Below are positions 32,089-40,956 of a stretch of 64,000 nt of DNA, piece by piece. The DNA is from Sphaerisporangium sp040649355 (GTDB lineage: Bacteria > Actinomycetota > Actinomycetes > Streptosporangiales > Streptosporangiaceae), in contig NZ_JBICTU010000003.1 in assembly GCF_043197795.1 (NCBI RefSeq), positions 248,001-312,000 on the forward strand, given 5' to 3'. Below the pieces are notes generated by a model. The model made no database searches. It was given only the letters and a program-made list of their open reading frames with translations, and was not told where the DNA came from. Each line of letters starts with the position of its first letter. Position 1 is the stretch's first letter. The translations under genes were made by a program, and so were the position numbers.

Positions 32089-34196
32089 CGGGCACGCTCC
32101 AGGATCACGGCCCCTTCGGGGGAGAGGGCGGCGGTCCAGCCGGGCGGTACGACGATCGTCGCCTCGGCGTCCTCGATGATCGCGGGCCCGTACGCCGCCG
32201 GGCCGTACGCCGCAGGGCCGTACGCCGCCGGGGCGGGAGTGGCCGGGCCCCGGGGGCCGCGCAGGTGGTCGCGGGTCAGTACGGGCGTGCTGGTGAAGCC
32301 GCCGCTCTCCGGGAACCACGCGAGCCTGGAACGCCGGCCGCCCCCGCCGGAGCCGTCCGTACCGTCGCCGGGTCCTGCGGTGGCGTCCTCCTTCGAGGGA
32401 AGCGGGGTGGCGGCCCGCTGGGTGAGGCGGACGCGGTAGCTCACGATCTCGATCGGCCCTCGCTGCGCGATGCCGTACACCTGCTGGTATCTCGCGAAGA
32501 ATAGGTTGGCCAGCTCGTCGGGCGAGTCGCTCCACGGCACGGTCAGATCATGCGCCTGGCCGGCGAACCGTACGGCGGCCGAGCGCTCCACCGTCACGCC
32601 CGGGGCGCCGAGTTCGAGGCCGAGATCCGCCGCCGCCCCCGCGGCCATTTCGCCGAAGACGGCCGACGGGTCACCGGCTCCGAGCCGGGACAGCACCCGG
32701 TCGGTGGACAGGTCGCCCGCCAGCAGCCCGGCCGCCGACGCGACCCCGCAGTGCGGCGGCACGACCACCGTGTCGATGCCGAACCGTTCCGCGACCCGGG
32801 CCGCGTGCATCGGCCCCGCGCCGCCGAAGGCCACCATGACGAAGCCGCGCGGGTCGATGCCGCGCTGCACGGTCACGACGTGGACGGCGGAGCCCATCGC
32901 CGCGTTGGCGATCTCGTGTACGGCGTGCGCCGCCTCGGCGCGGGAGACCCCGAGCGGCCAGGCGAGCCTCTGGTCGACGGCCTTCTCGGCCGGTTCGTGG
33001 GAGATCGGCAGTGAGCCGAGGGACGACGGATCGAGGTACCCGAGCACCAGGTCGGCGTCGGTCACGGTGGGCTCGCCGCCGCCCAGGCCGTAGCAGGCCG
33101 GGCCGGGCGCGGAGCCCGCCGACCGGGGGCCGACCCTGAGCGCCCCGGCGGAGTCCACCCACGCGATGCTCCCGCCGCCCGCACCCACCTCGGCGAGGTC
33201 GATCGCGGGGGTCTTGATCGGCACGCCGGTCCCGGCGCGCCGGCCGCCGAAGCTGCCCTTGCCACCGACGTGGAACTCGTGGGTGATCTCCGGCCTGCCG
33301 TTCCTGATGACGCAGGTCTTGGCCGTGGTCCCGCCCATGTCGAACGAGATGATGTCGCGATACCCGGTGAGGGACGCGGCCAGCGCCCCGGCGGCCGGTC
33401 CTGACTCGATCGTGGCGACGGCCCTGCGCGCGGCGAGCTCGGCCGACATGACACCGCCGCCGGACTCCATCACGTGGACGGGCGCGGTGACGCCGGCGGC
33501 GTGGAGCCGCTCGCGCAGCCGCTGGAGGTAGCGGGCCATGACCGGCCCGACGTAGGCCGACATGATCGTGGTCGTGGCCCGCTCGTACTCGCGGATCTCC
33601 GGCCACACCTCCGAGGAGATGACCACGGTGGATCCGGGAGGCAGGGCCTCGCGCAGGATCGCGGCGACCCGGACCTCGTGGCGGGGGTCGGCGTAGGAGT
33701 GCAGCAGGCACACCGCGACCGACGTGATGCCGCGCCCGGCGATCTCGGCCGCCACCTCGCGCGCCGCGTCCTCGTCCAGCTCCTCCAGCGTCTCGCCGCG
33801 CGGGCCGACGCGCTCGGGGACCTCGAAGCAGTCCTCCGGCGCGACCGGAGGCGGGGGCGGGTCGAAGCGCAGGTCGTAGCGGTCCTCCTCGACCCGTGCG
33901 TAGCGGCCGAGGGGGACGGCGCTCCGGAACCCGCGCGTGGTCACGTACGCGACCCGTACCCCCTTGCGTTCGAGCACGGCGTTGGTGGCGAGGGTGGTCG
34001 CGTGGACCACCCGGGTGACCGACCCCGGATGGACGCCCGCGCGGCCGAGGGCGAGGGCGACGCCGGTGACGATCCCGTCGGCCGGGTCGTCGTGCGTGCT
34101 CAGGACCTTGGCCACGGTCACCGACCGCCCGCTGACGACGACGTCGGTGAAGGTGCCCCCGACGTCGACCCCGATGGCATAGCTCACGAGCCGCAC
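32085..34196 (-). CDS. hyuA: Hydantoinase A / oxoprolinase-type subunit
   Basis: 703 residues, GTG 34196 (GTG 34187 also possible). ASKHA ATPase signatures: 'IGVDVGGTFTDVVV', 'VVHATTLATNAVLERKG', 'GLRSAVPLGR-like GFRSAVPLGRYAR', 'SFDMGGTTAKTCVI' and 'VAFGGAGPMHAARVAERF'. Forms the heterodimer with HyuB. Near the C-terminus three AAYGP repeats precede the conserved 'PAIIEDAEATIVVPPGW'. A CAAGCGCTTG palindrome lies 12 bp upstream of the start, so the hyuAB operon is likely repressed by a TetR-type protein. Confidence 0.93.
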   Translation of the reverse strand: MRLVSYAIGVDVGGTFTDVVVSGRSVTVAKVLSTHDDPADGIVTGVALALGRAGVHPGSVTRVVHATTLATNAVLERKGVRVAYVTTRGFRSAVPLGRYARVEEDRYDLRFDPPPPPVAPEDCFEVPERVGPRGETLEELDEDAAREVAAEIAGRGITSVAVCLLHSYADPRHEVRVAAILREALPPGSTVVISSEVWPEIREYERATTTIMSAYVGPVMARYLQRLRERLHAAGVTAPVHVMESGGGVMSAELAARRAVATIESGPAAGALAASLTGYRDIISFDMGGTTAKTCVIRNGRPEITHEFHVGGKGSFGGRRAGTGVPIKTPAIDLAEVGAGGGSIAWVDSAGALRVGPRSAGSAPGPACYGLGGGEPTVTDADLVLGYLDPSSLGSLPISHEPAEKAVDQRLAWPLGVSRAEAAHAVHEIANAAMGSAVHVVTVQRGIDPRGFVMVAFGGAGPMHAARVAERFGIDTVVVPPHCGVASAAGLLAGDLSTDRVLSRLGAGDPSAVFGEMAAGAAADLGLELGAPGVTVERSAAVRFAGQAHDLTVPWSDSPDELANLFFARYQQVYGIAQRGPIEIVSYRVRLTQRAATPLPSKEDATAGPGDGTDGSGGGGRRSRLAWFPESGGFTSTPVLTRDHLRGPRGPATPAPAAYGPAAYGPAAYGPAIIEDAEATIVVPPGWTAALSPEGAVILERAR
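32184..32231. repeat. 15-bp repeat (3 units) in hyuA
   Basis: Three in-frame units encoding AAYGP, close to the HyuA C-terminus. Confidence 0.8.
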
Positions 34197-34207
34197 ACTA
34201 TTACCCG

Positions 34208-34221
34208 AGCAAGCGCTTGTC
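34208..34221. promoter_or_regulatory. Palindrome AGCAAGCGCTTGTC upstream of hyuA
   Basis: The core CAAGCGCTTG (34210-34219) is a perfect 10-bp palindrome. The 14-mer matches AnCAAGnnCTTGnT at all but the last position. It sits only 12 bp before the start, so it would overlap the transcription start. Confidence 0.6.
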
Positions 34222-34251
34222 TATGAAGCGTCGCGCCGCCGCTCAGGACGC

Positions 34252-35940
34252 TCAGGAGGTGAACTGGACGCTTCCGATGACGTGGTCGATCATCGTCTGG
34301 TCGCACTTCGCGGGCGGGCAGAAGAACGCGATCAGCGCCACGGGCTGCCCCTGGCCCCGGCCGACGATGTAGACGACCAGATCGAGGCGTCCCTGCTGGC
34401 CGGGGTCGTTCACCACGCCGGTCAGCTTGAACGCGGGCTTGCCCGCCACCGTCGCCGTGGTCGGCGCCGAGGCGAAGTCGGCCGGCCCGGGGAGCACGAA
34501 GCTGAGGCTGCGCTTCAGCGTCTCAGGCGTGTCCGATGTGGTGATGGCGTCGTTGACCTCGGTGAAGATGCCGGTCGCCTGCTCGGGACGGGTGGTGAGC
34601 AGGCCGTTGACGGCGGCCCAGTCGGAGGCGATGGGCACCGAGAACAGGGTGTCGAACTCGGCGGCCGCGGGGGAGACGACGACGTACTCGTCGGCGTGCG
34701 TACGGGCCTCCCAGCCGCCGGGATACTCGAACGAGAGCGGCGCGGCCGTGGTGCCGGGGTAGCGCTTGGATCCCACGGGGCTCGCCCCCTGGCCGACCAG
34801 CAGCGTGGCGGCGACCGCGAGGGAGACCAGCACGGCCCCCGCGCCGATGAGCACGCCCACCGGCCGGCGTCTCCTCTTGGCGGGCTGCCCCGCGCCCGGC
34901 CTGGTCAGCGGCCCCCCGGGCGCGGAGAGCCCGGCCGGCCCTCCGGTGTCCAGAGAGCGGAGCGACGTGGTCGGCCGCATGGACTCCATGTCGTCCATGG
35001 CCCGAAGGGACGGCGAGGAGGCTCCCGGAGGCGCCGACCAGGCCGGGCGGCCCTCCGGCGGGCTCGCGTGCCGGTCCTCGCCGCTGATCGCGTCGCGGAG
35101 GGCCGCCACGAACTGCCCGCAGGTGGAGAACCGATCGGCCGGCGCCTTGGCGAGGGCCCGGGACATCACCTGGTTGACGGCGTGCGGGAGATCGGGCCGG
35201 TACGGCGTGAGCGGCGGCGGCTCATGGGAGACGTGCGCGTAGAGCAGGGCCAGCTCGGTGTCCCGCTGGAACGGCGGCAGCCCGCTGAGAGCCTCGTACA
35301 CCACGCAGGCGAACGCGTACAGGTCGCTCCGCCCGTCCACGGGCAGCCCGCGGATCTGCTCGGGGGCCACGTAACGCGGTGTGCCCATGAAGTGGCCGTG
35401 GCTGGTCAGCCCCGCCTCGGAGTAGGCGCTCTTGGTCAGCCCGAAGTCGGTCAGGTAGACGTGCTCGGGGGCCCGCGCGGATCCCTCCGCGACCAGGATG
35501 TTCGCCGGCTTCACGTCGCGGTGGACCAGGCCGTTCGAGTGGGCGGCGTCCAGCGCCGACGCGATCTGCGAGAACAGGCGGTAGGCGCGGGCAACCGGCA
35601 TCGGCCCGCTCGCCTGGATGAGCTTGCGCAGGTCGGCGCCCTCGACGTACCGCATGGCGATGAACAGCAGGTCGCCGCTCTCGCCCGCCTCGTAGATGGG
35701 GATGATGTTGGGGTGGTCGACGCCGGCCACCAGGCGCGACTCGCGCACGAACCGGTCGCGAAAGCGCTGGTCCTGCGAGAGCTGCGGGGCCAGCACCTTG
35801 AGCGCGACCGAGCGGCCGAGGCGATGGTCGTGGGCGCGGTAGACCGTGGCCATGCCGCCGCGCCCCACGACCGCCTCGACGAGGTAGTCCGCCACCTGGG
35901 CGCCGATCAGTGGAGGCATCGAGAATCCCTGCTCGCTCAT
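34252..35940 (-). CDS. Transmembrane Ser/Thr protein kinase (PknB type)
   Basis: 562 residues from ATG 35940, overlapping the preceding gene's stop (ATGA). Kinase domain about residues 15-290: 'VGRGGMATVYRAHD', 'VALKVL', 'HRDVKPANILV', 'DFGLTK', 'GTPRYVAPEQ', 'SDLYAFACVVYEALSG'. All catalytic residues are present. A basic stretch (KRRRRP) precedes one membrane helix near residue 370 (VGVLIGAGAVLVSLAVAATLLVG). The C-terminal ~180 residues are extracytoplasmic, without PASTA repeats, with 'FEYPGGWEARTHADEYVVVSP'. The gene is coupled to the pseudo-protease upstream, so the two probably work in one signalling unit. Confidence 0.92.
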   Translation of the reverse strand: MSEQGFSMPPLIGAQVADYLVEAVVGRGGMATVYRAHDHRLGRSVALKVLAPQLSQDQRFRDRFVRESRLVAGVDHPNIIPIYEAGESGDLLFIAMRYVEGADLRKLIQASGPMPVARAYRLFSQIASALDAAHSNGLVHRDVKPANILVAEGSARAPEHVYLTDFGLTKSAYSEAGLTSHGHFMGTPRYVAPEQIRGLPVDGRSDLYAFACVVYEALSGLPPFQRDTELALLYAHVSHEPPPLTPYRPDLPHAVNQVMSRALAKAPADRFSTCGQFVAALRDAISGEDRHASPPEGRPAWSAPPGASSPSLRAMDDMESMRPTTSLRSLDTGGPAGLSAPGGPLTRPGAGQPAKRRRRPVGVLIGAGAVLVSLAVAATLLVGQGASPVGSKRYPGTTAAPLSFEYPGGWEARTHADEYVVVSPAAAEFDTLFSVPIASDWAAVNGLLTTRPEQATGIFTEVNDAITTSDTPETLKRSLSFVLPGPADFASAPTTATVAGKPAFKLTGVVNDPGQQGRLDLVVYIVGRGQGQPVALIAFFCPPAKCDQTMIDHVIGSVQFTS

Positions 35941-37499
35941 TGGTCCACCGGGTGCCCGCAGAAACCGCAGAAGCGGTGCGCCCTGCCGAGGCGCATGCCG
36001 CACTGCGTGCAGAACAGCACCTGACCGCCGCTGCCCGCGGGGACGCCGTGCCCGGCGACCGCGGCCCCGGCGGGCCCGGCCGGAGCGGAGCCTCCCGTAC
36101 CCGCCCCGTCGGGACGGGCGCCCCCGGGCGACACGGCGACAGGGGAGGCGCCCGTGCCCTGAACCGGCCCGGACTGCCGGTGGTACGCGGGGAAGGAGCC
36201 CTCCGGAGGCCCGGCCTCCATCGTCTGGGTGCCGCCGGGCGGCCACGTGGAGACGGCGGCGAGCGGTTCGGACGGGCTCTCGCCCGCCTCCTGCCCCGCG
36301 CGCCGGCGCCGCCGCAGCGTCAGCGGCACGGCCACCGCGATCAGCACGCCCGCGGCCACCACCCCGATGGCGGTCAGCAGCAGCGGCGACAGGCCCGTTG
36401 CGCTCTTCGCCGGCGGGGCCTTCGCCTGGCCGGGGGAGGGGGCGGCGGCACGGTTGGCCCGGGCGAAGCGCAGGTGGTCCTGGGCGACGGCATGGTCGGG
36501 ACGGACCCTCAGCACCTGTTCCAGCACGGGTATCGCGTTGGCGTAGAACTTGTTGTGGTAGGACCCGAGGGCGGTCTCGTACAGCACGTCGACGGGGCCC
36601 CTGCGGGCGGTGACGTTGGCCGCGACGAGCGCCTCGCGAATGTCCTCCACCGGAGTCAGGGTCTCCGGCGCGTCGCCGCCCCCGGTGACGAGCCCGATGA
36701 CCTCGCTCTTGCCGTCGTCGATCACCGCCGCGCCGTCGCCGTCGTTCGAGAGGAACGTGCTGAGCTTGGCGCGCTCGGCGGGCTTGAACGTGCGCCCGCC
36801 CGGCGGGTCGAGGTGGGCGGTCTCCACCTTGGGCGGAGCCTTCGCGCTCGGCCGGGTGGGCAGCCCGACGAGGTCGGTGGACTCGATGCCGCTGCCGAGC
36901 GACGTGGCCAGGGGGACCGTCGGGAGCGTCGAGTCCTCGCCGCCCTTGCTGAGCTTCAGCACGGCGGGCGCCGAAGGCGAGGTGCCGGTGTGCACCAGGT
37001 CGGCCGGGTAGCCCTCGGGCACGGGCGGGTCGGCGTACGGGAAGACGGTGACCTTGGTGACGGGCGTGAAGATGCAGTTGGAGTTCTGCTGCCTCGGCGG
37101 GTAGCACGCCTGGAGGCGGCCGTTGAGCTCGGGGTTCTTCAGCTTGTGCCGGGAGAAGTCGGCCGGGATCTTGACCTTGAAGTATTCGGCGAAGACGCGG
37201 TTGGCCGCGTAGACGGCGGGGTCCTTGCTGGACTGGACCACGCCGGTGGCGGTCACGATGACGCCGTCGGGGGAGACGTTGAACCCGCTGCCGGTGCCCA
37301 CCGGGATCTCGTACTCGCGGACCACCTGCTGGATCACGCCCCGGTCGTCGAGCAGGTTGACGGTGACGTGGGCCAGCGCCTCGACGCGGACCGTTCCAGG
37401 TGTGACCCGGTCGGTCGAGCCGCTCGGGTGGGGGTGCATTGTGAGGGTGAGCGATCCGAGGGCGCTTAACCCCGCGACGAGGTGGTGCAGGCGGGGCAT
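35937..37499 (-). CDS. Membrane pseudo-trypsin/TPR protein with C-terminal zinc ribbon
   Basis: 520 residues, ATG 37499 with AGGAGG at 5 nt. Order: signal-peptide-like N-terminus, a trypsin/HtrA-like domain ('GTGSGFNVSPDGVIVTATGVVQ'), a TPR-like pair (LYETALGSYHNKFYANAIPVLEQVL, 'RPDHAVAQDHLRFA'), a membrane helix (LLLTAIGVVAAGVLIAVAV), a disordered linker and a zinc ribbon CTQCG...CGFCG. In HtrA proteases the 'GSGF...DG.I.T..H' stretch carries the catalytic His; here that place reads TATG. The serine loop is 'SNDGDGAAVIDDG', not GNSGGP. It is therefore probably a non-catalytic binding domain outside the cell, with a cytoplasmic zinc ribbon beside the kinase. Confidence 0.8.
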   Translation of the reverse strand: MPRLHHLVAGLSALGSLTLTMHPHPSGSTDRVTPGTVRVEALAHVTVNLLDDRGVIQQVVREYEIPVGTGSGFNVSPDGVIVTATGVVQSSKDPAVYAANRVFAEYFKVKIPADFSRHKLKNPELNGRLQACYPPRQQNSNCIFTPVTKVTVFPYADPPVPEGYPADLVHTGTSPSAPAVLKLSKGGEDSTLPTVPLATSLGSGIESTDLVGLPTRPSAKAPPKVETAHLDPPGGRTFKPAERAKLSTFLSNDGDGAAVIDDGKSEVIGLVTGGGDAPETLTPVEDIREALVAANVTARRGPVDVLYETALGSYHNKFYANAIPVLEQVLRVRPDHAVAQDHLRFARANRAAAPSPGQAKAPPAKSATGLSPLLLTAIGVVAAGVLIAVAVPLTLRRRRRAGQEAGESPSEPLAAVSTWPPGGTQTMEAGPPEGSFPAYHRQSGPVQGTGASPVAVSPGGARPDGAGTGGSAPAGPAGAAVAGHGVPAGSGGQVLFCTQCGMRLGRAHRFCGFCGHPVDQ

Positions 37500-37827
37500 C
37501 TCCGCCTCCTATTCCGGATCAGAATGAATCCAGACTCCCAGTGCGGGCACCGCCGTTCAAGGCGTACGCGGAGGCCGTCATGGACTTGCAATCGGTCCTT
37601 GAACGGCCTGCGACAGGCGTTATCGATCTTGATCGGACTTGGAGGTAACTTGGAGGCGACTTGGGGTCGGGCGATTGGCCGTGTCGCGGAGGCCGGTTAA
37701 ACATTAACCTCCAGGCTATGGCGGTACTCACCTGGTTTTATCGGCACTTCGGGGGCCGACGCGGAGCTTTTCCCGTGGTGTGCTCCCTGGGCCGCGTACG
37801 CCTTCCGATCTGCCGAGGAGTCCTCTC
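37500..37827. promoter_or_regulatory. Divergent intergenic region with three 11-bp phased direct repeats
   Basis: ACTTGGAGG at 37637-37645 and 37648-37656, and ACTTGGGG at 37659-37666, are spaced exactly 11 bp apart, one helical turn. This geometry is typical of tandem-binding activators such as SARP-type proteins or response regulators. The 328-bp region separates the pseudo-protease/kinase operon from the response regulator gene; no coding frame is supported. Confidence 0.5.
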
Positions 37828-38490
37828 ATGACCATCCGCATCGTCGTCGCCGACGACCAGGCCATGGTGCGCGCCGGGCTCCGCCTGGTGGTGGACTCCG
37901 AGCCGGGCATGGAGGTCGTGGGCGAGGCCGCCGACGGGGCCGAGGCCGTCAGCGTGACCCGCCGCCTGCTGCCCGACGTCGTCCTGATGGACATCTCGAT
38001 GCCGAGGATGGACGGCCTGACCGCCGCCCGGAAGCTCCTCGACACCCCGAACCCGCCGAAGATCGTCATGCTGACCACCTTCGACACCGACGAGAACCTC
38101 TACGCCGCGCTGCGGGCCGGCACCAGCGGGTTCCTGCTCAAGGTGTCGCCCCCCGAGCAGCTCGTCGAGGCGATCAGAGTGGTCGCCGCCGGGGACGCCC
38201 TGCTCGACCCCGCCGTCACCACCCGCGTGATCGCGTCTTTCGCGGGCCGGCACGAGCCGGTCAGGCCGCCGCAGCTCGCCGAGCTGACCCCGAGGGAGCT
38301 TGAGGTCCTGCGAAGCCTCGCCCGGGGCCTCACCAACGCCGAGATCGCCACCGAGCTCTTCGTGGGGGAGGCCACGGTCAAGACCCACGTGGCCCGCGTG
38401 CTGATGAAGCTGCAACTGCGCGACCGTGCTCAGGCGGTGGTGTTCGCGTACGAGTCGGGGGTCGTGCGGCCGGGTGTCGAAGCCGGGTAG
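37828..38490 (+). CDS. NarL/LuxR-family response regulator
   Basis: 220 residues from ATG 37828 with GAGGAG at about 37815. Receiver domain: 'IRIVVADDQAMVRAGLRLVVDSE', phospho-Asp in 'PDVVLMDISMPRMDGL', 'VMLTTFDTDENLYAALRAG', Lys in 'LLKVSPPEQL'. LuxR HTH: 'LTPRELEVLRSLARGLTNAEIATELFVGEATVKTHVARVLMKLQ'. No sensor kinase is adjacent, so it is an orphan or pairs with a distant kinase. The stand-alone histidine-kinase-type ATPase at 56132 is too far away to call a partner. Confidence 0.93.
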   Translation: MTIRIVVADDQAMVRAGLRLVVDSEPGMEVVGEAADGAEAVSVTRRLLPDVVLMDISMPRMDGLTAARKLLDTPNPPKIVMLTTFDTDENLYAALRAGTSGFLLKVSPPEQLVEAIRVVAAGDALLDPAVTTRVIASFAGRHEPVRPPQLAELTPRELEVLRSLARGLTNAEIATELFVGEATVKTHVARVLMKLQLRDRAQAVVFAYESGVVRPGVEAG

Positions 38491-38895
38491 TCCGAGGCCC
38501 AGCGCTCGTCGCCCATCGGTCTCACCATCTCGCATCCTCGGCCGGGGTGCTCCACCCGAGCCGGGGCGGAGGAGCTGTTCCGTGTCGTCGATGACGCTAC
38601 CCGGTGACCCCGCGTTCATCATCCGTCCAGCGGGTGACCCATACTCCGCCGTCCGGAGGAACCCGTAAGCGGGACGGGCCCGGCCGCGCCGCGCCCGGCG
38701 GCCGACCCCGTACCGGATCCCCGGCGCGGGTCCCGTAGACCGGCGGCCCCCCGACCGGTACGCCGTGCCCCCCTACCCGGACGCGGGACGTCCCACGCGG
38801 TACGGGTTTCCCGCACGAGGGGGTCATGCATGTATATTTTCCGTACATAACCGGATGATCCTGGAGAAATTTCGCTATTGGAGGGATGGGGCGGT
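38491..38895. other. 405-bp intergenic region with an AT-rich inverted repeat
   Basis: No coding frame is supported. It contains the 10-bp palindrome GGGACGTCCC near 38783 and, closer to the next gene, ATGTA-N9-TACAT at 38830-38848 in a locally AT-rich patch. The latter is a plausible operator for the DUF6421 operon. Confidence 0.45.
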
Positions 38896-40956
38896 ATGAG
38901 GGCTTTCCCGAGGGTGCTCTTCGACGAGGCGCACAACGAGTCGTGGACGATCCGCCGTGAGGTCGCCGAGGCGATCAACCCGGCGCACCCCGACGACAAC
39001 AGCTACGCCGGCGCCGCCGAGGTCCTGCGGCACCTCGGGCACACCGTCGCCGCCCACACCGAGGGCCCGATCACGCCGGCCGTGCTCGCCGCGCACGACG
39101 TCTTCGTCATCGCCCATCCCTCCGCCGACCGCTGGGAGCGCACCGTCGGGCTCGGCAGCCCGATCCTGCCGGTCGAGGAGCTCGACGCCATCGAGGAGTA
39201 CGTCGCGGACGGCGGCGGCCTGATCGTGCTCGCCGAGTGCGAGCAGGAGAAGTACGGCAACAACCTGGCCGACCTGCTGGCCCGGTTCGGCGTGGGCATC
39301 GAGCACGCCACCGTCCAGGACCCGGGCAACTCCTACAACGGCGTGGCGACCTGGGTGCTCGGCACCCCCGTACCGGCCGAGGGGGACGACCTGACGGCCG
39401 GGGCGCGCGAGGCGTGCTTCTACCGCGCGGGCGTGCTGAACCCGCCCGCCGGCGCGACCGTCCTGTTCGAGACCTCCCCCGCCGCCGACCTCCCGCGCCG
39501 CGCGCTGGCGGTCGCCCTGCGCCACGGCCGGGGACGGGTGGTCGTGTTCGCCGACTCCGACCTGTTCGGCGACGACTCCATCCACGACCTCCGGCACGCC
39601 CGGCTCTGGGGCAACGTCGTGACCTGGGCCGCCCGCGTCCCGGCAGGGGCCACGGGCGGGATCGAGGTCGACGGCGGCTTCGCCGAGCTCAAGCAGGCCG
39701 TCGAGGAGCTGCGCCCGCTCACGGCCAAGGACGGGTCCGTGGAGGACGCCGAGGCCGCCGCTCCCATCGTCGAGCGCGTCGTCGCGAGCATCGAGAAGCT
39801 CGCGCCGCGCTTCCCGCACGACGAGGAGTACCTCGCCACCGTCGTCGCCGACCTGCGCAAGTGGCAGGCCGCCGGATACGGGGTGCCCGACTTCCTCGAC
39901 TCGCTGAACGCCTTCCACCCCGACACCCAGCGCGTCGACGGGCTGGAGCACCTGGTCGTCTTCCCGATGTACACCCAGAACGGCAACCCGAACCGCAACC
40001 TGGAGGCGGTCTGGATCCGCACGGTGTGGCCGGAGTGGCTCGCCCACCTGGAGAGCGTGCGCTACGACAACCCGATGTTCGTGCCGATCGCGTTCGTCGA
40101 CTTCACGGCCGGTTATGACACCAACTCCGCGGTGCTGTTCCCCGAGACCGTCGCGGTGCGCGAGACCCCGCCGCGGTTCACCTGGGGCGGCATCTTCTGC
40201 GACCGCGAGGCCGCCCGCTTCCGCAGCGTCGGCCGCGCCGCCGCCGACACCCTCAAGCTGGCCCTCCCGGCGGACGTGGGGCGCCTGCTCGAAAGCCAGG
40301 AGCTCGCCCAGGACACCTACGTCCTGTGGGACCTCGTGCACGACCGCACCCACAGCCACGGCGACCTGCCGTTCGACCCCTTCATGATCAAGCAGCGCAT
40401 GCCGTACTGGCTGTACTCCCTGGAGGAGCTGCGCTGCGACCTGACGGCGTTCGGCGAGGCGGTCAAGCTGGAGAAGGAAGGCGTGCCGCACGCACGGTAC
40501 GTGCAGTTCGGGATCCTGTTCGACAGGCTGTTCCGGTTCCCGATCACCGGCGATCGGGTGCGCAACTACGACGGCCTCGGCGGCCAGCTCCTGTTCGCCT
40601 ACCTGCACCGCAACGACGTCGTCCGCTGGACCGACAACCGGCTCAGCATCGACTGGGACCGGGTCGCCGGTTGCGTGGCGGACCTGCGCGGCGAGGTGGA
40701 GAAGCTCTACCGCGACGGCATCGACCGCTCCAAGCTGGCGCACTGGCTCGCCGCCCACCAGCTCGTCGCCGCCTACGTCGCCCCGCACCCCTCCTCGGTG
40801 TGGAACCGCGGCGCGGACGCTCTCCCCGTCGAGGGCTTCCCGAAGGCCGTGGTGGACGCGGTCCTGCCCGACGAGTTCCCCCTGAGCATGTTCTACGAGG
40901 CCCTGCGTCGTAAGCTTTCAGGCGTCATCGAGGCCACGAAGGGAATCCGCGCGTGA
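38896..40956 (+). CDS. DUF6421 family protein
   Basis: About 686 residues from ATG 38896. The N-terminal third looks like a GATase-like Rossmann domain ('RVLFDEAHNESWTI', 'HDVFVIAHPSADRWER', 'YVADGGGLIVLAECEQEKYGNNLADLLARFG', 'GRVVVFADSDLFGDDSI'), as in ThuA/IFT52-like proteins. The rest is the DUF6421 body ('FVDFTAGYDTNSAVLFPETVAVRE', 'FTWGGIFCDREAARFRSVGRAAADTLKL', 'VLWDLVHDRTHSHGDLPFDPFMIKQRMPYWLYSLEELRCDL'). Function unknown. It is always seen by me with the SDR and threonine-aldolase-like genes that follow, overlapping by GTGA, so a joint pathway is likely. Confidence 0.8.
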   Translation: MRAFPRVLFDEAHNESWTIRREVAEAINPAHPDDNSYAGAAEVLRHLGHTVAAHTEGPITPAVLAAHDVFVIAHPSADRWERTVGLGSPILPVEELDAIEEYVADGGGLIVLAECEQEKYGNNLADLLARFGVGIEHATVQDPGNSYNGVATWVLGTPVPAEGDDLTAGAREACFYRAGVLNPPAGATVLFETSPAADLPRRALAVALRHGRGRVVVFADSDLFGDDSIHDLRHARLWGNVVTWAARVPAGATGGIEVDGGFAELKQAVEELRPLTAKDGSVEDAEAAAPIVERVVASIEKLAPRFPHDEEYLATVVADLRKWQAAGYGVPDFLDSLNAFHPDTQRVDGLEHLVVFPMYTQNGNPNRNLEAVWIRTVWPEWLAHLESVRYDNPMFVPIAFVDFTAGYDTNSAVLFPETVAVRETPPRFTWGGIFCDREAARFRSVGRAAADTLKLALPADVGRLLESQELAQDTYVLWDLVHDRTHSHGDLPFDPFMIKQRMPYWLYSLEELRCDLTAFGEAVKLEKEGVPHARYVQFGILFDRLFRFPITGDRVRNYDGLGGQLLFAYLHRNDVVRWTDNRLSIDWDRVAGCVADLRGEVEKLYRDGIDRSKLAHWLAAHQLVAAYVAPHPSSVWNRGADALPVEGFPKAVVDAVLPDEFPLSMFYEALRRKLSGVIEATKGIRA

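Noticed and set aside
30302..32095. Second long minus-strand frame over hyuB
   Set aside because: Its translation is Arg/Gly-rich and lacks HyuB motifs, which lie in the other frame.
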